Below, piece after piece: positions 49,881 to 62,294 of a stretch of 64,000 bases of DNA. Each line of letters opens with the position of its first letter. Position 1 is the stretch's first letter. Source of the DNA: Riptortus pedestris (lineage: Eukaryota > Arthropoda > Insecta > Hemiptera > Alydidae); contig CM032230.1 of NCBI GenBank assembly GCA_019009955.1, positions 122,681,001-122,745,000 on the forward strand, written 5' to 3'. A model generated the notes under the pieces. The model had not been told where the DNA came from. It worked only from the letters and a program-made list of their open reading frames with translations, and ran no database searches. The translations under genes were made by a program, and so were the position numbers.

Positions 49881-51182
49881 TTGACAGTGGCTGGCTGAGG
49901 AATGATTATTATTTTACAAAGATATTAAATACATATGTTGAATAAATTTACACCTCGATGGGAAACTTGAAAACCTATTAAGGGTTACACCCCTAATAAT
50001 TCTAACTCTAATTATTAATATTTTCTTCTTATTTTCCGTCAAATGTTTTATTTATATATTTTCTTAGGAACTTTGATAAAATATAATATTGTTCTTATTA
50101 TAAGACATCTAAAATATTACTAATAATATAAATTACATTATATGTTATGTACAGATACAATTGTATGGTACATCTAGCAAATAAACAACCTTCCTTTAGC
50201 TGTTTATATAAGTGTGTATGCTACTCACATTCAGCTTGGAGGATCTGATTGAAAAACTTACTGGGAGTGCCTACTGAATTTTTTCTAAGGATCAAGATGA
50301 ATTTAGTATATTATTACAGATATATGTATATCCTCATATATTTCCCCATATAACCACTTGCCTCCTCAAAAATATACAAGTTGAAGTGAAGCAGTGAATC
50401 CATTGCTGATCACAAATAAGCAAAACACTCAAAATATTTTAATTTCTATTTCATGCCCATCACATATGCTTATTTATGCCTTTCTTAGAAAAATAACGAA
50501 ATCTCACATAGAACTGTATTGCATTTCTATAAGAGTCATGCCCAGAATTTGGTGGGCATTCTGAAAATACCTTTTGAGGCCAGTCTCATAATCAAACATT
50601 ACAAGGTACTTTTGAAATTATTTTTAAAAAAAGCATATATATATAATTTTGTAGGTCATATAAGTAAAGGGGCAGTTAAGTTTATGTGCTACATAAAAGA
50701 TAATTTGCAATGTGAGTGCCCAACGCACTCTGCTAAGTAAAGTTACTTGGCCAATTACATAAATTGTAACTTTAGAGAAATAGGGACCCCATGATAAGAA
50801 GTTACATGATTGAAATAAGTTAGCGATAATAAAAATGTGAATTTTAACGGAAAAAAAAACCTGTATTATTTGTCCCGGTATCGCTACAATTTAGAATCGG
50901 GGCACCTGTAGCAAAGAATATAAATTACATATATATATATATATACATTTCTCAACATTTGAGTAAAAAGTTGTTGTGTATTTGTTTATTTCTCTGGAAA
51001 TATAAGACCACCAGTTGAAGGAAATGTGTAAATAATAATATTTAACATTAGCCCTCTTGATAATCTGCTACTATACGAGATACTACATTAATAATTTCAG
51101 GGTATATGAATAAAAAAAATGTTCTATAAGAAAATTCTTCATTTCAAGCAATAAATACACAAACTTATTATTAACATTTTAT
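49881..51182. other. Region 3' of the MDH-like gene
   Basis: No other gene recognised. AT-rich, with a short (TA)n near 50930-50946. Confidence 0.4.
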
Positions 51183-51183
51183 T
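51178..51183 (-). promoter_or_regulatory. Polyadenylation signal AATAAA
   Basis: On the minus strand AATAAA overlaps the last base of the TAA stop of the MDH-like gene. Such a close signal implies a 3' UTR of a few tens of bases unless another signal is used. Confidence 0.5.
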
Positions 51184-53930
51184 TATGACGACTCACAGTT
51201 AACAGGACAGACATTACATGGGACAAGTGCTTTTTCTTCACTTCTCTTACCTTGGTCTTTTTGAAGTAAAGAGGAATTTAGATTTTCCAAATCTAATAAA
51301 TTGATATTCGGACTGGTTTTTGGTAAAGATGAGATAATTTTCATTCCAGAGCTGTTACCATCGTATGTGATATGTTCTTTAATTTTGAAATTATTGTCTG
51401 GTGGGAGATTACAACTAGGCTCACTCAATGAGCTATTAATAACAATATTTGCAGCACTTGTGCCTTGACGTTTCTCAACAGGTGTTTCTTTTAAATTTCT
51501 CTCTGAGGTTTTTTTATACTCAGCATCAGAGAGGTCTTTACTACCAAGACTAAGTTCGTTTTTGTTTGTTACTTTAGTTGACTCCAATTTTTTTTGGTTG
51601 AATAGTATTTCAGTATCTTTAATATCTTCCGTATTGATTCTACTTTCTTCCACCATTAGTGCATTTCCCTTGAGCTTAGCCCCATTTTCAGTTAAATGTG
51701 GCCTATAATTATCACCACGTTTTCTCATTGTAATATTTTCTTCTGTTGAAGTCATATTGCGAGTTTCCTTTGTTTGATATGTCGTTTTACCACCTTTAGT
51801 ATCTGTTGGTACAGAATTATAAGCAGTTTGGGATAGCTTTTGACATGATGTTTTAATTTGTTTTCCAGGGGCTTTTGAAAAGTTGGAAACTTTCGTTTTA
51901 ACGGATAATGGACTTTCAGCCGTTTCTCTATCAAAAGATACATTATTATTTTTCATGGACGTTATTAATTGTTTTTGTTTCTCTTGTAGCTTCATTGTCA
52001 AAGTTGTTTCATCGTTGTTGTCACGCCGTAATTCACGAGCAAGCTTTATATCTGCAAGTGGATTATTCTTCCTTTTCAATAACGTTGCTGCTGGTCCCTC
52101 TTGTGTTACAAAATTATCATTGGGGACCAAATTTCTTTTCTCTTTGAAAAATTTCCAAATTTCGTCCGGCCGTGGTTTCTTTTTATTTACATCATTTTTT
52201 ACACCATTTACTTCTTTGGGCAACGGTTCTGAAGATGAGAAACGTGAAGTTTCCATCATAGGAAAATATGCATACCTCTCCTTTAGCCTTTTAAAAAGCT
52301 GTCCATTTATTAAGATATTTTTACAAGGCATAATTGTTTTGAAAGTTTCTATGGGCAAAGTACTGCAATAGAATCCCCACTTTCCGTCGAAAGGTAAATC
52401 TTGGCATTTAAGTGTTTCAGTATTACAGTTAATTTCTTCACATTCAGAATCATTTATAGTATCCAAGGTTTTCAAATCTCTTTTAAGAAAGTTCATATCT
52501 CTAAGAGATTTTGTCTCGGAAACTGGGGGTTCTGAATTAAACTTTTTATTATGAGTATCGAACTGATTATCATCACTTGGGTAGGGAAATGGCATTTTCT
52601 CATTCACTTTTTCTGTTGTCATTTCACAATCAGTGGCACTGTTGGGTTCTAAATTTCCATTTCTGTCCTCTTCTAATCTGTAGTTTTCCGTTGATTGTGG
52701 TGGATTTAACGTCGCAAACTCATTTGTTTCTTCTTTTTTAGAGATTTCACCATCCCCTCCAAATACTAATGTAGATTCTCTGTCCTTGTTTTCATTATTT
52801 TCTACGGGTGCATTGCATTCCACATATTTTGGAAAATTTGATGACATATCCAGTTCATTTGATTTATCTGTAAAAAATCTTACTTCACTTGTTTCAGGAA
52901 GTGCCGCCAGGTTCTGACTTTCATTTTTAGTGAGTTCCTTTACACAATGTAGATTCTTCAGATTATCATTTCCGCTTCTTGGAAGTGTGTCGCTGTTGTT
53001 AGTTTTTACTTCATTTCCAAAACCGTTATCTTGGACGATTACAGGACTATGGGGTATCGTTTTTTCAATTGTTTCTGGTTTGGGAGGAGGAATTCGGCCT
53101 AGTTTTTTTATTTCTTTTTTTTCAATTTTTCGTTCAGTTTGTTCGGAGTTATCAAAAACAATTTCTTCTTCTATTTGATCTTCAAAAGTAGAGTTAATTT
53201 TTTCTACCTCTTTGTCTCCCTTTGTTTTTTCGGGAGTAGATTGTTCATTGCATGAAAATACAGAATCATCAGTTTCTTTAGAATTTGTAGTGGTTGAAGG
53301 GGTGATGGATTCTTTTTGAACTTTATTTTTATTAATGCATTCTGTAAATATCATAGGCTTAATGGCATTACTGACTTCATATAGAGAAGTGTTTAAATTA
53401 GGAGTTGATTTTTTGCCGCTGAATAGTTCTGAATCTTTCTTTGTGTTCACACTATCATCTTTAACATTCGTTTTTTCAATTTCCTTATTTTTAATTCCAA
53501 TGTTCTCCTGAACTACGTGTTCTCTGGTATTTTTATTGTTTAGTAAGCTGATTTTTGCAAATGATTCACTAAAATTTTTGGTATTAATCACGGACGAGAT
53601 TTTAGCTTGTAGTTCAGAAATTTCAGCTTGAATTATTTCCTGTCGAGGAATGTATTTGGGTAGGGCTTGATTCATTTCTTTAGAAGTGCGTTTTTCTTGT
53701 GCACATTTCTCTTCTTCAGCACAACCAGTTTTTGATTCAATATTTGTATGCTTTGCATTCTGGGAGAATACATTCTTTACGCTTAAAGAACATGTTTCCT
53801 TAGTCCTGGGCGTGGAATGTTTTAAATAATCAAGGTCATTCAGTTCCTTTATTCGATTGTTCAGTTCTAAATCAGTTAGTTTGTTGATCCTGGAATTGAT
53901 TTTTAGTTTTTCAATGTCAACGCTACTTCT
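51183..53930 (-). other. Long polar tail of the MDH-like protein, encoded in exon 5
   Basis: From about residue 320 to 1,233 the exon encodes a tail rich in Lys, Glu, Asn, Ser and Thr with no domain that I recognise. Visible pieces are a helical or coiled-coil stretch near 329-356 and another near 414-433 (RQEIIQAEISELQAKISSVI), a Pro-rich RIPPPKP at about 597-603, an aromatic island LPFDGKWGFYCS...ERYAYFP at about 830-875, KPRPDEIWKFFKEKR at about 903-917, and a C-terminal CNVCPVNC at 1223-1230. No stop or frameshift interrupts about 900 codons, although nearby repeats are heavily mutated. That argues for selection on the tail. It could bind partners or a scaffold, but that is a guess. Confidence 0.75.
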
Positions 53931-56514
53931 GACGTAGTCCATTGCTTTGTTAGCATCAGCCTCCAATGATTTAACAGCGTGCGCCAGGAGACGTGACTCA
54001 TAATCTGAGACTTGAGGAAGAGAGATCCTTTTCTGTATTCCAGTATCGCCGAGAAGAACTGGCAGAGAGAAAAATCGCGTTCCTTTAACAACGTCCTGTT
54101 GAGACATGACAGTTTCGACGACGCCCTTTCTCCCTTCAAGACCAGCCATAACTGCATGTATAAGTCGTACTGTAGCATATGCTCGATTCTTCATTTCACT
54201 TTCGGGCTTCGTGCCAGAAACTTGCAAATCGAAAGTTTTTATTTCACTAGTTAATTTCTGTACCATTCTCTACAAAAAAAATAATTAAACAATATTATTT
54301 TTTAAACTGCAAGCATTATATGAGTTATGAAGAAGACAGGAATTCTCAACTATTGTTCAATTTTGTTTTTAATGTTTTAAGTTTCAAACTTCCTATTCAA
54401 GCTCGGCCCCCTTAAATAATTCTGCCTGGGTTTATAAGGGGATACCTTAAGGGGCTAAGATTCCCTCAGTTTTGTTATATGGAATTTCTAGATAAGAAAT
54501 AAGCCTAAATCTTGAGGAAAAACAACTTGCTAAGCTACTGTAAACAGGAAACAAAAGTTTATATGTATATTTTCATGGTCGATTTTTAGTCAGTCTCAGA
54601 ATCGAGTATTTTGTTTTTTATTTATACTCATTACTGCAAATTATTAAATTTACATTTAAATCAAATGATTGTTCCAAAATACATGTGCGTTTTACAAATA
54701 AAATTTTATTAAAAAATAAAACTACATTACACATTACTAAATAATTTTATCCAACACATTAATAAATAACAGGTTTAATACAATAGTCGCTTTCAACAAA
54801 TGTAAATACAAAAAATGAATGATGTACTAAAAAAAAATGTCTTTGGCCTTCAAACATTAACTCTCCAAATAAATGTCAATAATGTTCAGAATCAACTACA
54901 AAACATACAAGTCAAAAAAATGACCGATTGGGTCAAAACGTTTCCATTCTGATATCCCCCTTTGCCAAGCAGAGCACCAGATATAGGTGTAGTTCTGCAT
55001 ACTATTATTTAGTTAACTCATAAGTAAAATGATTCCAACGTAAAATTCATGCTACATCGTATTTAATTTGAGCTAGTGGTAAAAAAATAATTAAATGACA
55101 GCATCTTCTTTAAATAAGGGGCACAATTATTTAAACTAAGATGAACCCCTGTCAGCAAAATAAATAATATAAAAATAGTTTTAAGTTGATATTTTAAATA
55201 ACATTTTTAAGTTAATGCTTGGAATTTAACATTTATTGATGGTGCTTCGTCGTAGGAGTGGTATAAGGCAGGTTTTGGTTCTTCTTAAGAATTATTTGTT
55301 CATGACTCCCCAATCAAATATATATATATATATATAACAAATGTATAAAATAAAAAGTAATTTAAAAAGAAATGGGAGTTTTTCTTTTCTCCCCTCATCT
55401 GTCTTACAAAACAAACTTTTAGTAATATTTGAATAGGAAGTGCTTACCATGCTAAGTGGATGGCTAGGCCTAGCTTTGGAAAACAAAGGTACTCTTGTTT
55501 CTTGTGATGACCCTCCAACAGTTGGTAACCAGACCGATTTCGGATTGACTTGCAGATGTGAAGCATATACTGAGTTGGCCCTTATAAGATCCACGTTTGT
55601 CATTCCTAATACTTTGCTAACGTCAAGCTTTCCCAATTTATCCAAAACTGCAGTCATAAGTGGGAAAGTAAAATTAATCGGCGATGCAGCGACAACTATC
55701 ACAGCCTGAAATAAATGTCGTCAGGTCAACAATAAAATGTTATCGTCAATGCACTACTTATTTATTGGTGAAATTACTTACTGCCGAATTGCAAGCAGCT
55801 ATCTTTGATGCATAATCAACAATTTTGGGGGCTTTCTCTAAAAACTGAGCTTGATGATTACGGAAAGAGTTTCCTTTTGTTAAATCATCACTTAATATTA
55901 TAATGTCTGCTGACTGAAACAAAAAAATATTTATTTCTTATATATTCTTCATATTTTATTGCAAGGGTTTCCAATGAAAAATGTTTTTTTTCGGTACAAA
56001 CTTTATTGAAACTGCCCTACATGTTTCGTTTCTTACTTGCTACCTCTTCAGGGGCTATCCCTTTTCAAAAAAAAGTATAAAAAATTAATAACATTAATTT
56101 AACACATACATCCCTTAATAGAACTTTTGTTAGATATTGTATTAGTGTGTTGTCTAATACAAGATTGACTTGTAAATAATCGATTTGTAGTCAGCTGATT
56201 TAACCTACCGATAATGTAAAACTAAAGATTTAGTTCGTTAATGGCTCAAATGGAACCAGTGGGAGGGGAGGGTTAGATGGAGGAATATCAAAATATGTCC
56301 GTTATACGTCAGATGGAAAAGTTGAATAGAACCAATCTTTTTGTATACAATCCCCTATAAACGTTTTTCTTTAAATAGTTGTGTCTATTTTTAGCAGATT
56401 TCCCTTAAGGGAAATCAGCTATTGAGGTTGTACTCATGACGGATTTTTCGACATTTTTCTTCAAATGTCCATCAATCCTACCTAGTAGATGACGAAAATG
56501 AGGTCCTTTCAAAA

Positions 56515-56576
<62 letters not shown>

Positions 56577-59500
56577 CTGTTACCGCTCTAGTGGTCGCAA
56601 TTTTTGTTTGATCCTTACCAAACTTCATATTTAAGCCTTTTATGTAAAAAGAAAGATCAAGTTCGTTAACGGCTGAAATCGGGCCAGTGGGAGGGGGGGT
56701 TTAGAGGGGAGGATTTTCGAAAATTCGAAATATCTCCGTCACTATACATCGGATCAAAAGATTGTATAGAACCAATCTTATTGCAAATTAAATTTGCTAT
56801 AAATATTGTTCTATACATTAATTCTCTATCTTGAATATTAACCGAGATATTTGCATTTGTATTCTGTGTGTGGTCACCAATAGGCTGTTCGGAGTTTCCG
56901 ACGAGAGCTCTGGCGGCCGTTTCCATAACTATCGTCCCTCGTGAATAGGTTTAGAGGTTAGGTTAACTGTTTTTTGGGCTAGAAACTACTGGGTTATTAC
57001 GCCCTAAATAATGTTTTTTAGGTTTAGAGGTTTCTTACTACTACAGTTGTTATTAGGCAGATTTCTCTATTGTAAAACTTCACGTGGGAAATCTGCTTAG
57101 TTTACGCAGCCCCTGCGTGACGGACTTTTGATTATTTTTATTTCCCTGCTCTGAGTAAACCCCTGCTACCAGCACATGTTATGTTAACATTAAGCTTGTA
57201 TATCATGAAAATCTAATAATTTTAAATAGCATATATTCTTTTCATGGGTCTTCTAATATGTGAAATATATTCATATATATTCGGTATGGCCTTCGTGGGA
57301 AATCTGCTTAGTTTACGCAGCCCCTATACGACAAGTAAACTTTTAATACTTTTAGTGTTTAGAAAAGATTCATGAAAAATGATTGATGGTTGGAAGTGGT
57401 CCATTGTCCTATAAGTCTCTAATTACTCTCCACTGTACGTAATTATAAGCTCGGGTTCACGGTATAATACATCAATTGTGTAAATACGTGACAAACTAAA
57501 TAAGAAAAATATGAACTGAACAAGTAAGTCTTTAGGGAAAGGACAAAATGCAAAGTCGTAAATGTTTCTTATAGTGTTCGATGAGAACAATTGTGTAAGT
57601 ATTGTATATGTAGTTGGTAAAGTATTTGTTGAATAGACTGTGAGATGACCATTTGTTAGTCAGCCAGCACTTGAAAAACTTCTTTGTGGACTTTTTGAAA
57701 GTGCAATGTTTATAGCTTTTGATAGTTATGCTAAATTGTCAGGACTTAACAATATACCTTGAGAGCATCTCCTATGTATTCCTTGCCAAAATGGCATTTC
57801 AATTGACATTTCGTTTCTGTTGAGAGGATATCTTCTTCTGTGTCCAGTTTGTCATAGTCAAAGAGATTCAAAACTTTGACTGCAGAAGATTTCTTCAGCA
57901 GCAAAGAAGTTGCTTTTCCAAACACGCCATTTGCTCCTAGAATTGTTACCTACAAGAATAATAATTTGTTATGAGCATATAAAATTGAAAGCTAAATATG
58001 CAACTCAACATAGGAATATCTACGAATTATTCTATGTTCTGCCGGTCATATACTTTATGTCTTATTGTCCCTTGTTTGGTTCTATTTCATACAAAGTACG
58101 CCTTTTCTGTGAGAGAATGTAATTCAGGCCCCAGTCAAAAATGGAGTGCTGATGATCTTGGTGTTAGTACAAGAGATATAGGAAAGAATTCACCGACAGT
58201 TCCCAACATCAGGGGATGGGCGTTATTATCTCTATAAAATTAATCCCGCAATATGGGGTGTGATAGCATATACCGAGTACAATGAAAGAATGGTGGCGTT
58301 TAAAAATCGTCCTTAAATGGAAGGGACCTATTCGGACGTAAGGCCAAAACCTCTTGACAAATTTGATGACCTCGGGGTTACCTCATAGAGATACGCTACA
58401 TTGTCAACTATTCTGTTTAACCTCGCCCTGGAATTGACTACTAATAAGGAAAAACGCTGATAGCGCCATTTGTAGCAAGCAAGACATCGCGTATGCTATA
58501 TATGAATTGAACACAGCTTTCTTCAAGAATTCTTGAAGTATCAAGTTATAAACTGAAATATTACAAGGGTTTGCAAGATCAGAACAACCTAAGTATGTAA
58601 AAAACTAAGATTCAAGAGAGATTCTAGACCACATGTGGGCAAAAACCCGCCCTCGGTTAAGATTTGATCCGGCCCATGAGACATTTTGAAAATCCCAATT
58701 AAAGAAAAATATTACACTACTTACTTCAACTGAGGAAGATTTGAGCGTTTGGCAGCATTTATAAATGCCAACAATTCTTTTCAATGATGAAAGTTAATAA
58801 ATCAAAACTCGTACAAGGCTGACTGACGATAATGTGGAAACATCTTAAGTCTTGTATTTGTCTTTGAATCCAAATATCGATGTGAGATTAGTTTCCCAAA
58901 TTCAAGCTCAAGTGTCTCATTGATTTCGGTGTCGCTAACTTTCGTTGTTTGTAATAATTCCAAATTTTACGATTAAATTATAATGCTGTACCTATTTTTT
59001 TAAATTCCATTTTGTTGTTTTAATAAATTGTATTATAATTAAATTGTCGTATAATTTCATGCCTGATATCTATCGTTAGAAATTATGAACACTACTTTTA
59101 AATGCACTACTTTTAAAATCGGTCCGCGATCGTATTTGCACACTAAAGTTTGGCCCGCAACATGTTAAAGGTTGCCCACACCTGTTATACAATATATTCT
59201 ACATGTATATTACATTTAGATTTCTCTATCCCTATCGAATGGAGTATACCAATAACAATATAATAATTCAGCGATAACATTTGAAAGGAATTGTCAGTAA
59301 TAAGATAACAGGAAATAAGCGCTTGCTGGCATCTACAGATTATTTGGATTTAGGGGTCCCATCAGCCACTATTCTTTAATTTCTTCAAAATGGGGAAATC
59401 TTTGGACAACATCGGCATCCACGACCTATTACGGCGTAGCTCATTTCCTTTAATTAATTCGTCACCCTACCAAACTATGATAATATCATCGTTCAGTTGT

Positions 59501-60044
59501 GAATATAAATGTGTCCTTCACAATACTTATCGCCACAATTCCACTCTGTAACTACCGCCATTCATAATTACTCCGAAACTTACGAGCTTCAAAAAGTCTT
59601 TTCAACACGCTATTGTTGAACGTCATAAAGTAGAGAGGATTAAGTGTGTAAATAATAATAAACGATTTAGATTAATCAACAAAAAAGGGTTTCATAAAAG
59701 AAATAACTTGACTTAAACGATCTTCGGCTTCACTTTGTCTCTGATAAAAATTACTCTTAGAGGTTAAAATAATCTGTTTTAAAATGACTCTTAGCTTAAG
59801 TAGTTATTTTTTGAGAGGTTATTTATTCTTTTATGCAGACTGACCAAAGTTATAAACATTATATTTTTATTTTAAAAGTTAAAGATAACAAATACTAGTT
59901 CTACTTATTTGCGTTTCAAATGTAGGTCAGAATTAAGAAAAAAGAAACAATGTCAAATATTATTAAATGTGTAACTTGTGAAAATGGGCACTCCTGGGCA
60001 TTAACACTAACCTCTTTCCTAAGCAGTGAGTCGAGCTTCTTCAT
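51183..60044 (-). CDS. Malate dehydrogenase-like pseudoenzyme with a ~900-residue C-terminal tail, five coding exons
   Basis: Coding exons on the minus strand are 60044-60012, 57949-57758, 55913-55782, 55705-55448 and 54269-51183. Every junction is GT-AG and phase 0, giving about 1,233 residues. Residues 12-320 follow the MDH fold in order: beta-1 with GANGVFG (Gly16, 19, 22), Asp42 after strand beta-2, the substrate loop (83-95), SPINFT (127-132), the Asp158/Arg161 pair in VDLIRANS, GGS at 183-185, and a C-terminal part with GRKGVVE and SLPVLLGDTGI. In active MDH the GG is followed by the catalytic His; here it is Ser185. The first substrate Arg is Thr87, while Arg93 is kept. Dehydrogenase activity is therefore unlikely, though NAD binding may survive. 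The start has a good context (CCACCATG), an in-frame TAG upstream and two short upstream frames. No mitochondrial targeting peptide is visible. An AATAAA overlaps the stop. Fold assignment is strong; biological role is unknown. Confidence 0.85.
54270..55447 (-). other. Intron 4 of the MDH-like gene
   Basis: The donor is GTAAGC after codon ATG at 55448, and the acceptor is TTTTTTTGTAG before AGA at 54269. It is about 1.18 kb of AT-rich sequence with a short (TA)n at 55318-55336. I see no gene or recognisable transposon in it. Confidence 0.7.
55706..55781 (-). other. Intron 3 of the MDH-like gene, 76 bp
   Basis: The donor is GTAAGT and the acceptor is TTTATTTCAG. This is the only short intron in the gene; the others are 1.2 to 2.1 kb and two of them hold transposons. 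Confidence 0.8.
56210..56350 (-). mobile_element. HINE-like interior fragment in intron 2
   Basis: TTAGTTCGTTAATGGCTC, AGTGGGAGGGGAGGG and ATAGAACCAATCTT match the family core. It lies just before a complete copy. Confidence 0.7.
56391..57124 (-). mobile_element. Complete HINE-like copy in intron 2 of the MDH-like gene, interior type A
   Basis: Both ends are intact (TTAGCAG plus palindrome; TGCGTGACGGA), with (TA)n at 56518-56572. The host gene is also on the minus strand, so the copy is in the sense orientation. Confidence 0.93.
57293..57345 (-). mobile_element. Solo HINE-like 5' end
   Basis: CGTGGGAAATCTGCTTAG and TTTACGCAGCCCC are present without any interior; the terminal hairpin is altered. 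Confidence 0.7.
58388..58440 (+). pseudogene. Tiny LINE reverse-transcriptase remnant in intron 1
   Basis: The plus frame RYATLSTILFNLALE matches the conserved LS-x-LLFNLALE box of reverse transcriptases. Nothing else is readable around it. Confidence 0.4.
58630..59184 (+). mobile_element. hAT transposon remnant in intron 1
   Basis: The left end CACATGTGGGCAAAAAC and the right end GTTGCCCACACCTG are imperfect inverted repeats of the hAT type (cAGGtGTGGGCAA). Inside, the plus frame reads TRLTDDNVETS, stop, LNPNID then SH and a stop. This resembles the C-terminus of ZBED/GTF2IRD2-like hAT transposases. Flanking 8-mers match at only about five of eight positions, as in an old insertion. Confidence 0.6.
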
Positions 60045-60177
60045 GGTGGATATTTCATTATTCTGATAAGTGGTTTGCTATATTGGCATTTTGTTTGGTA
60101 TAGTTTCGTTGTGAGAATGACTGAAGTATCTACATGTGTATGAAATATATAATTTGTTTGTTTATAATATCAAATGC

Positions 60178-60378
60178 TCAGGTTAGCCATGTGAACTAAG
60201 GCGATGGTGATCACACATGGTAAACCTAATGTTGCAAGTTCGACTCTCGCCTGGGCAATAGGAATTTATTTTGTAATGAATTCATAAAATAAAATCCTTA
60301 TTTTCACTCCGGATAGAACAGGGTAGTAACCTGCCGATAATCGGCCCAGTTAGCCTTACTATCACAAAGTAATAAATA
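60178..60378 (+). mobile_element. SINE copy upstream of the MDH-like gene
   Basis: The order is CAGGTTAGCCATGTGAACTA, CAAGTTCGACTCTCGCCTGG (B-box-like) and the body to CACAAAGTAATAAATACA. It is the only plus-oriented copy and lies about 130 bp upstream of the start codon exon. Confidence 0.88.
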
Positions 60379-60815
60379 CAAAATCGGATTTCATATGCAG
60401 TAATTAAGTAATTTCTTTATTATAAAATACCTGCCGACTTACAAATCTTATATTTCATTTTAAAAATGGAGAGAGATATATTAGTGTACAAAAAAAATTA
60501 AAATAGAAACATTTGAACGCACTTTGAATAGATATGCATTGGAGGGTGGGGAGAGCAGAAAACATTTTAAGTTTCATACTTTCTCCTCTTCGAGTTTTTT
60601 TAAAAAAAAAAGGAAAAGAAGAGAGCGCATTTAGTAATTGAAGATGGCTGGAAGAGTGCCTTATGACAGATGCCTTTCAATCTGAGGTCAGTTTACAAAG
60701 TGGATGTTAATAAATAACATTCTAATATCATATATACCATTTAATTTCCATTTCCAATACCTCTTAACAAAGGAGAAACATTAGCACAAAAATGATACTT
60801 ACCTTAAAACCAATT

Positions 60816-62004
60816 TTAGCGGATTTCCCCCAAGGCAAATCAGCTATTGAGGCCGCACTCATGTCGCGATTTTCGAAATTTTTCTTCAAATTTCTTTCGA
60901 TCCTAACTAGAAGATGACGAAAATGAGGTCCGTTCAAAACTGTGTGTATATATATATATATATATATATCTGTTACCGCTCTGGCGGTCGTAATTATTGT
61001 TTTATCGTTACCAAACTCGATATATAAGCGTTTTATGCAAAACTAAAGATCAAGTTCGTTAACAGCTGAAATCGGACAAGGGGAGTGGGGGTTTAGAGGG
61101 GGAGAATTTTGAAAATTCTAAATATCTCCGTTAACTATAAGTCGGATCGAAAAAAGGTATAAAGTGATTCTTATTGCAAATTTAATCTACTGTAAATATT
61201 GTTAAATACATTTATTCTCTTTCTTGAATATTAACCGAGATATTTGGATTTTTCAGTTTTCAGCTTTAAGCAAACCCCGCACTTCTACTCATGTCACATA
61301 AGCAATACTCTGTCATATAATAAACTGCTCAAAAATGAATATTGATATTTGCTGTTTTGTGGTATGTATGTGGCCTAGCATATTTTTTTTTTATTATAAA
61401 TATCATTAATATTTATTAGAAATTATTGTCTTTTCCCCCATAAAAAAGAAATTTAATTAAGATCGATTTAATTAAAATTAATAGGATAAGAAAAAATAAC
61501 CAATATCCCTAATCATTTTTGAGCAGTATAAATCGCTTTGTTCGAAGATTGTATATCAAATATTGTTTTCAAAAGACCTTTATTATACAAGACACATGCA
61601 AATATTTTCTTTGATCCCCCACCCCATCTTAAGTTCTTGGACTACTAAAATTTGAGTGATTGAGAGAAAAATTATTCTGATTCATTATAAATTACAGTAC
61701 TAAATACAGTAAATAGTTTTCAATAAAATTAATATTTTATATTCAGAAATACTTCAGTAATTGTTTTTTCTTTCCGGTGAAGAATATGTCTATCTATCTG
61801 TTCAGACCTGAGAGATTGGTTGACCTGTTTGTTTACCACTCAGACGCTTTCCGCTGTGGAAGCTATTAAAATGTAAATTAACTGAAAGATTTCTCATTTA
61901 CGTTGGATTTATTTACTTAATAGTCAAGATTAGTATGTAGATTTATCTATTGTAAAACTTCAGGTGGGAGATCTGATTAGTTTACGCAGCCCATGCGTGA
62001 CGGA
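60816..62004 (-). mobile_element. HINE-like copy, interior type B, with a nested element
   Basis: The ends are TTAGCGGATTTCCCCCAAGG and GCCCATGCGTGACGGA. It is longer than other B copies because a 204-bp inverted-repeat element interrupts it at 61324. Confidence 0.9.
61324..61527. mobile_element. Nested 204-bp inverted-repeat element (MITE)
   Basis: It begins ACTGCTCAAAAATGA and ends TCATTTTTGAGCAGT, a perfect 15-bp terminal inverted repeat with weaker similarity beyond. ATAA flanks both sides (61320-61323 and 61528-61531). Other HINE-like copies have the uninterrupted site (ATAATAAATC). Confidence 0.88.
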
Positions 62005-62294
62005 TTTTTAACTATTTTTTACAATTGTGTACTAGAAATGGGAAAGGCTGAAAGTGCTAAAAACATTTTTTCCCCGATTTTGTGTGGATTGTGTTGTAAA
62101 CGACATCGCCAATAATGTAGAGAATGCTGTAAGTGCCGGAGAAATACCTACTAGTTCCTAGAGCAGTCGCAAGGAACAGCACTGTGAAAGCGCCTTCTGA
62201 CCGGCACTGGAGAAGGCTGTAAGTGCCGGCCGCCGTGATGAATGTGCCTTTGCAGTGTATATGAATACGCTTTGTCACTTGGTTAAAAAAGTAC

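Noticed and set aside
51883..54288. Plus-strand frames up to 162 codons
   Set aside because: They are antisense shadows of the long coding exon of the MDH-like gene.
55440..55709. 89-codon plus-strand frame
   Set aside because: It is antisense to exon 4 of the MDH-like gene, whose reading frame is supported by homology and splice sites.
60178..60270. Possible tRNA gene (TTCGA T-loop)
   Set aside because: It is the head of a SINE copy and lacks a proper acceptor stem; the same unit recurs many times with an AT-rich tail.
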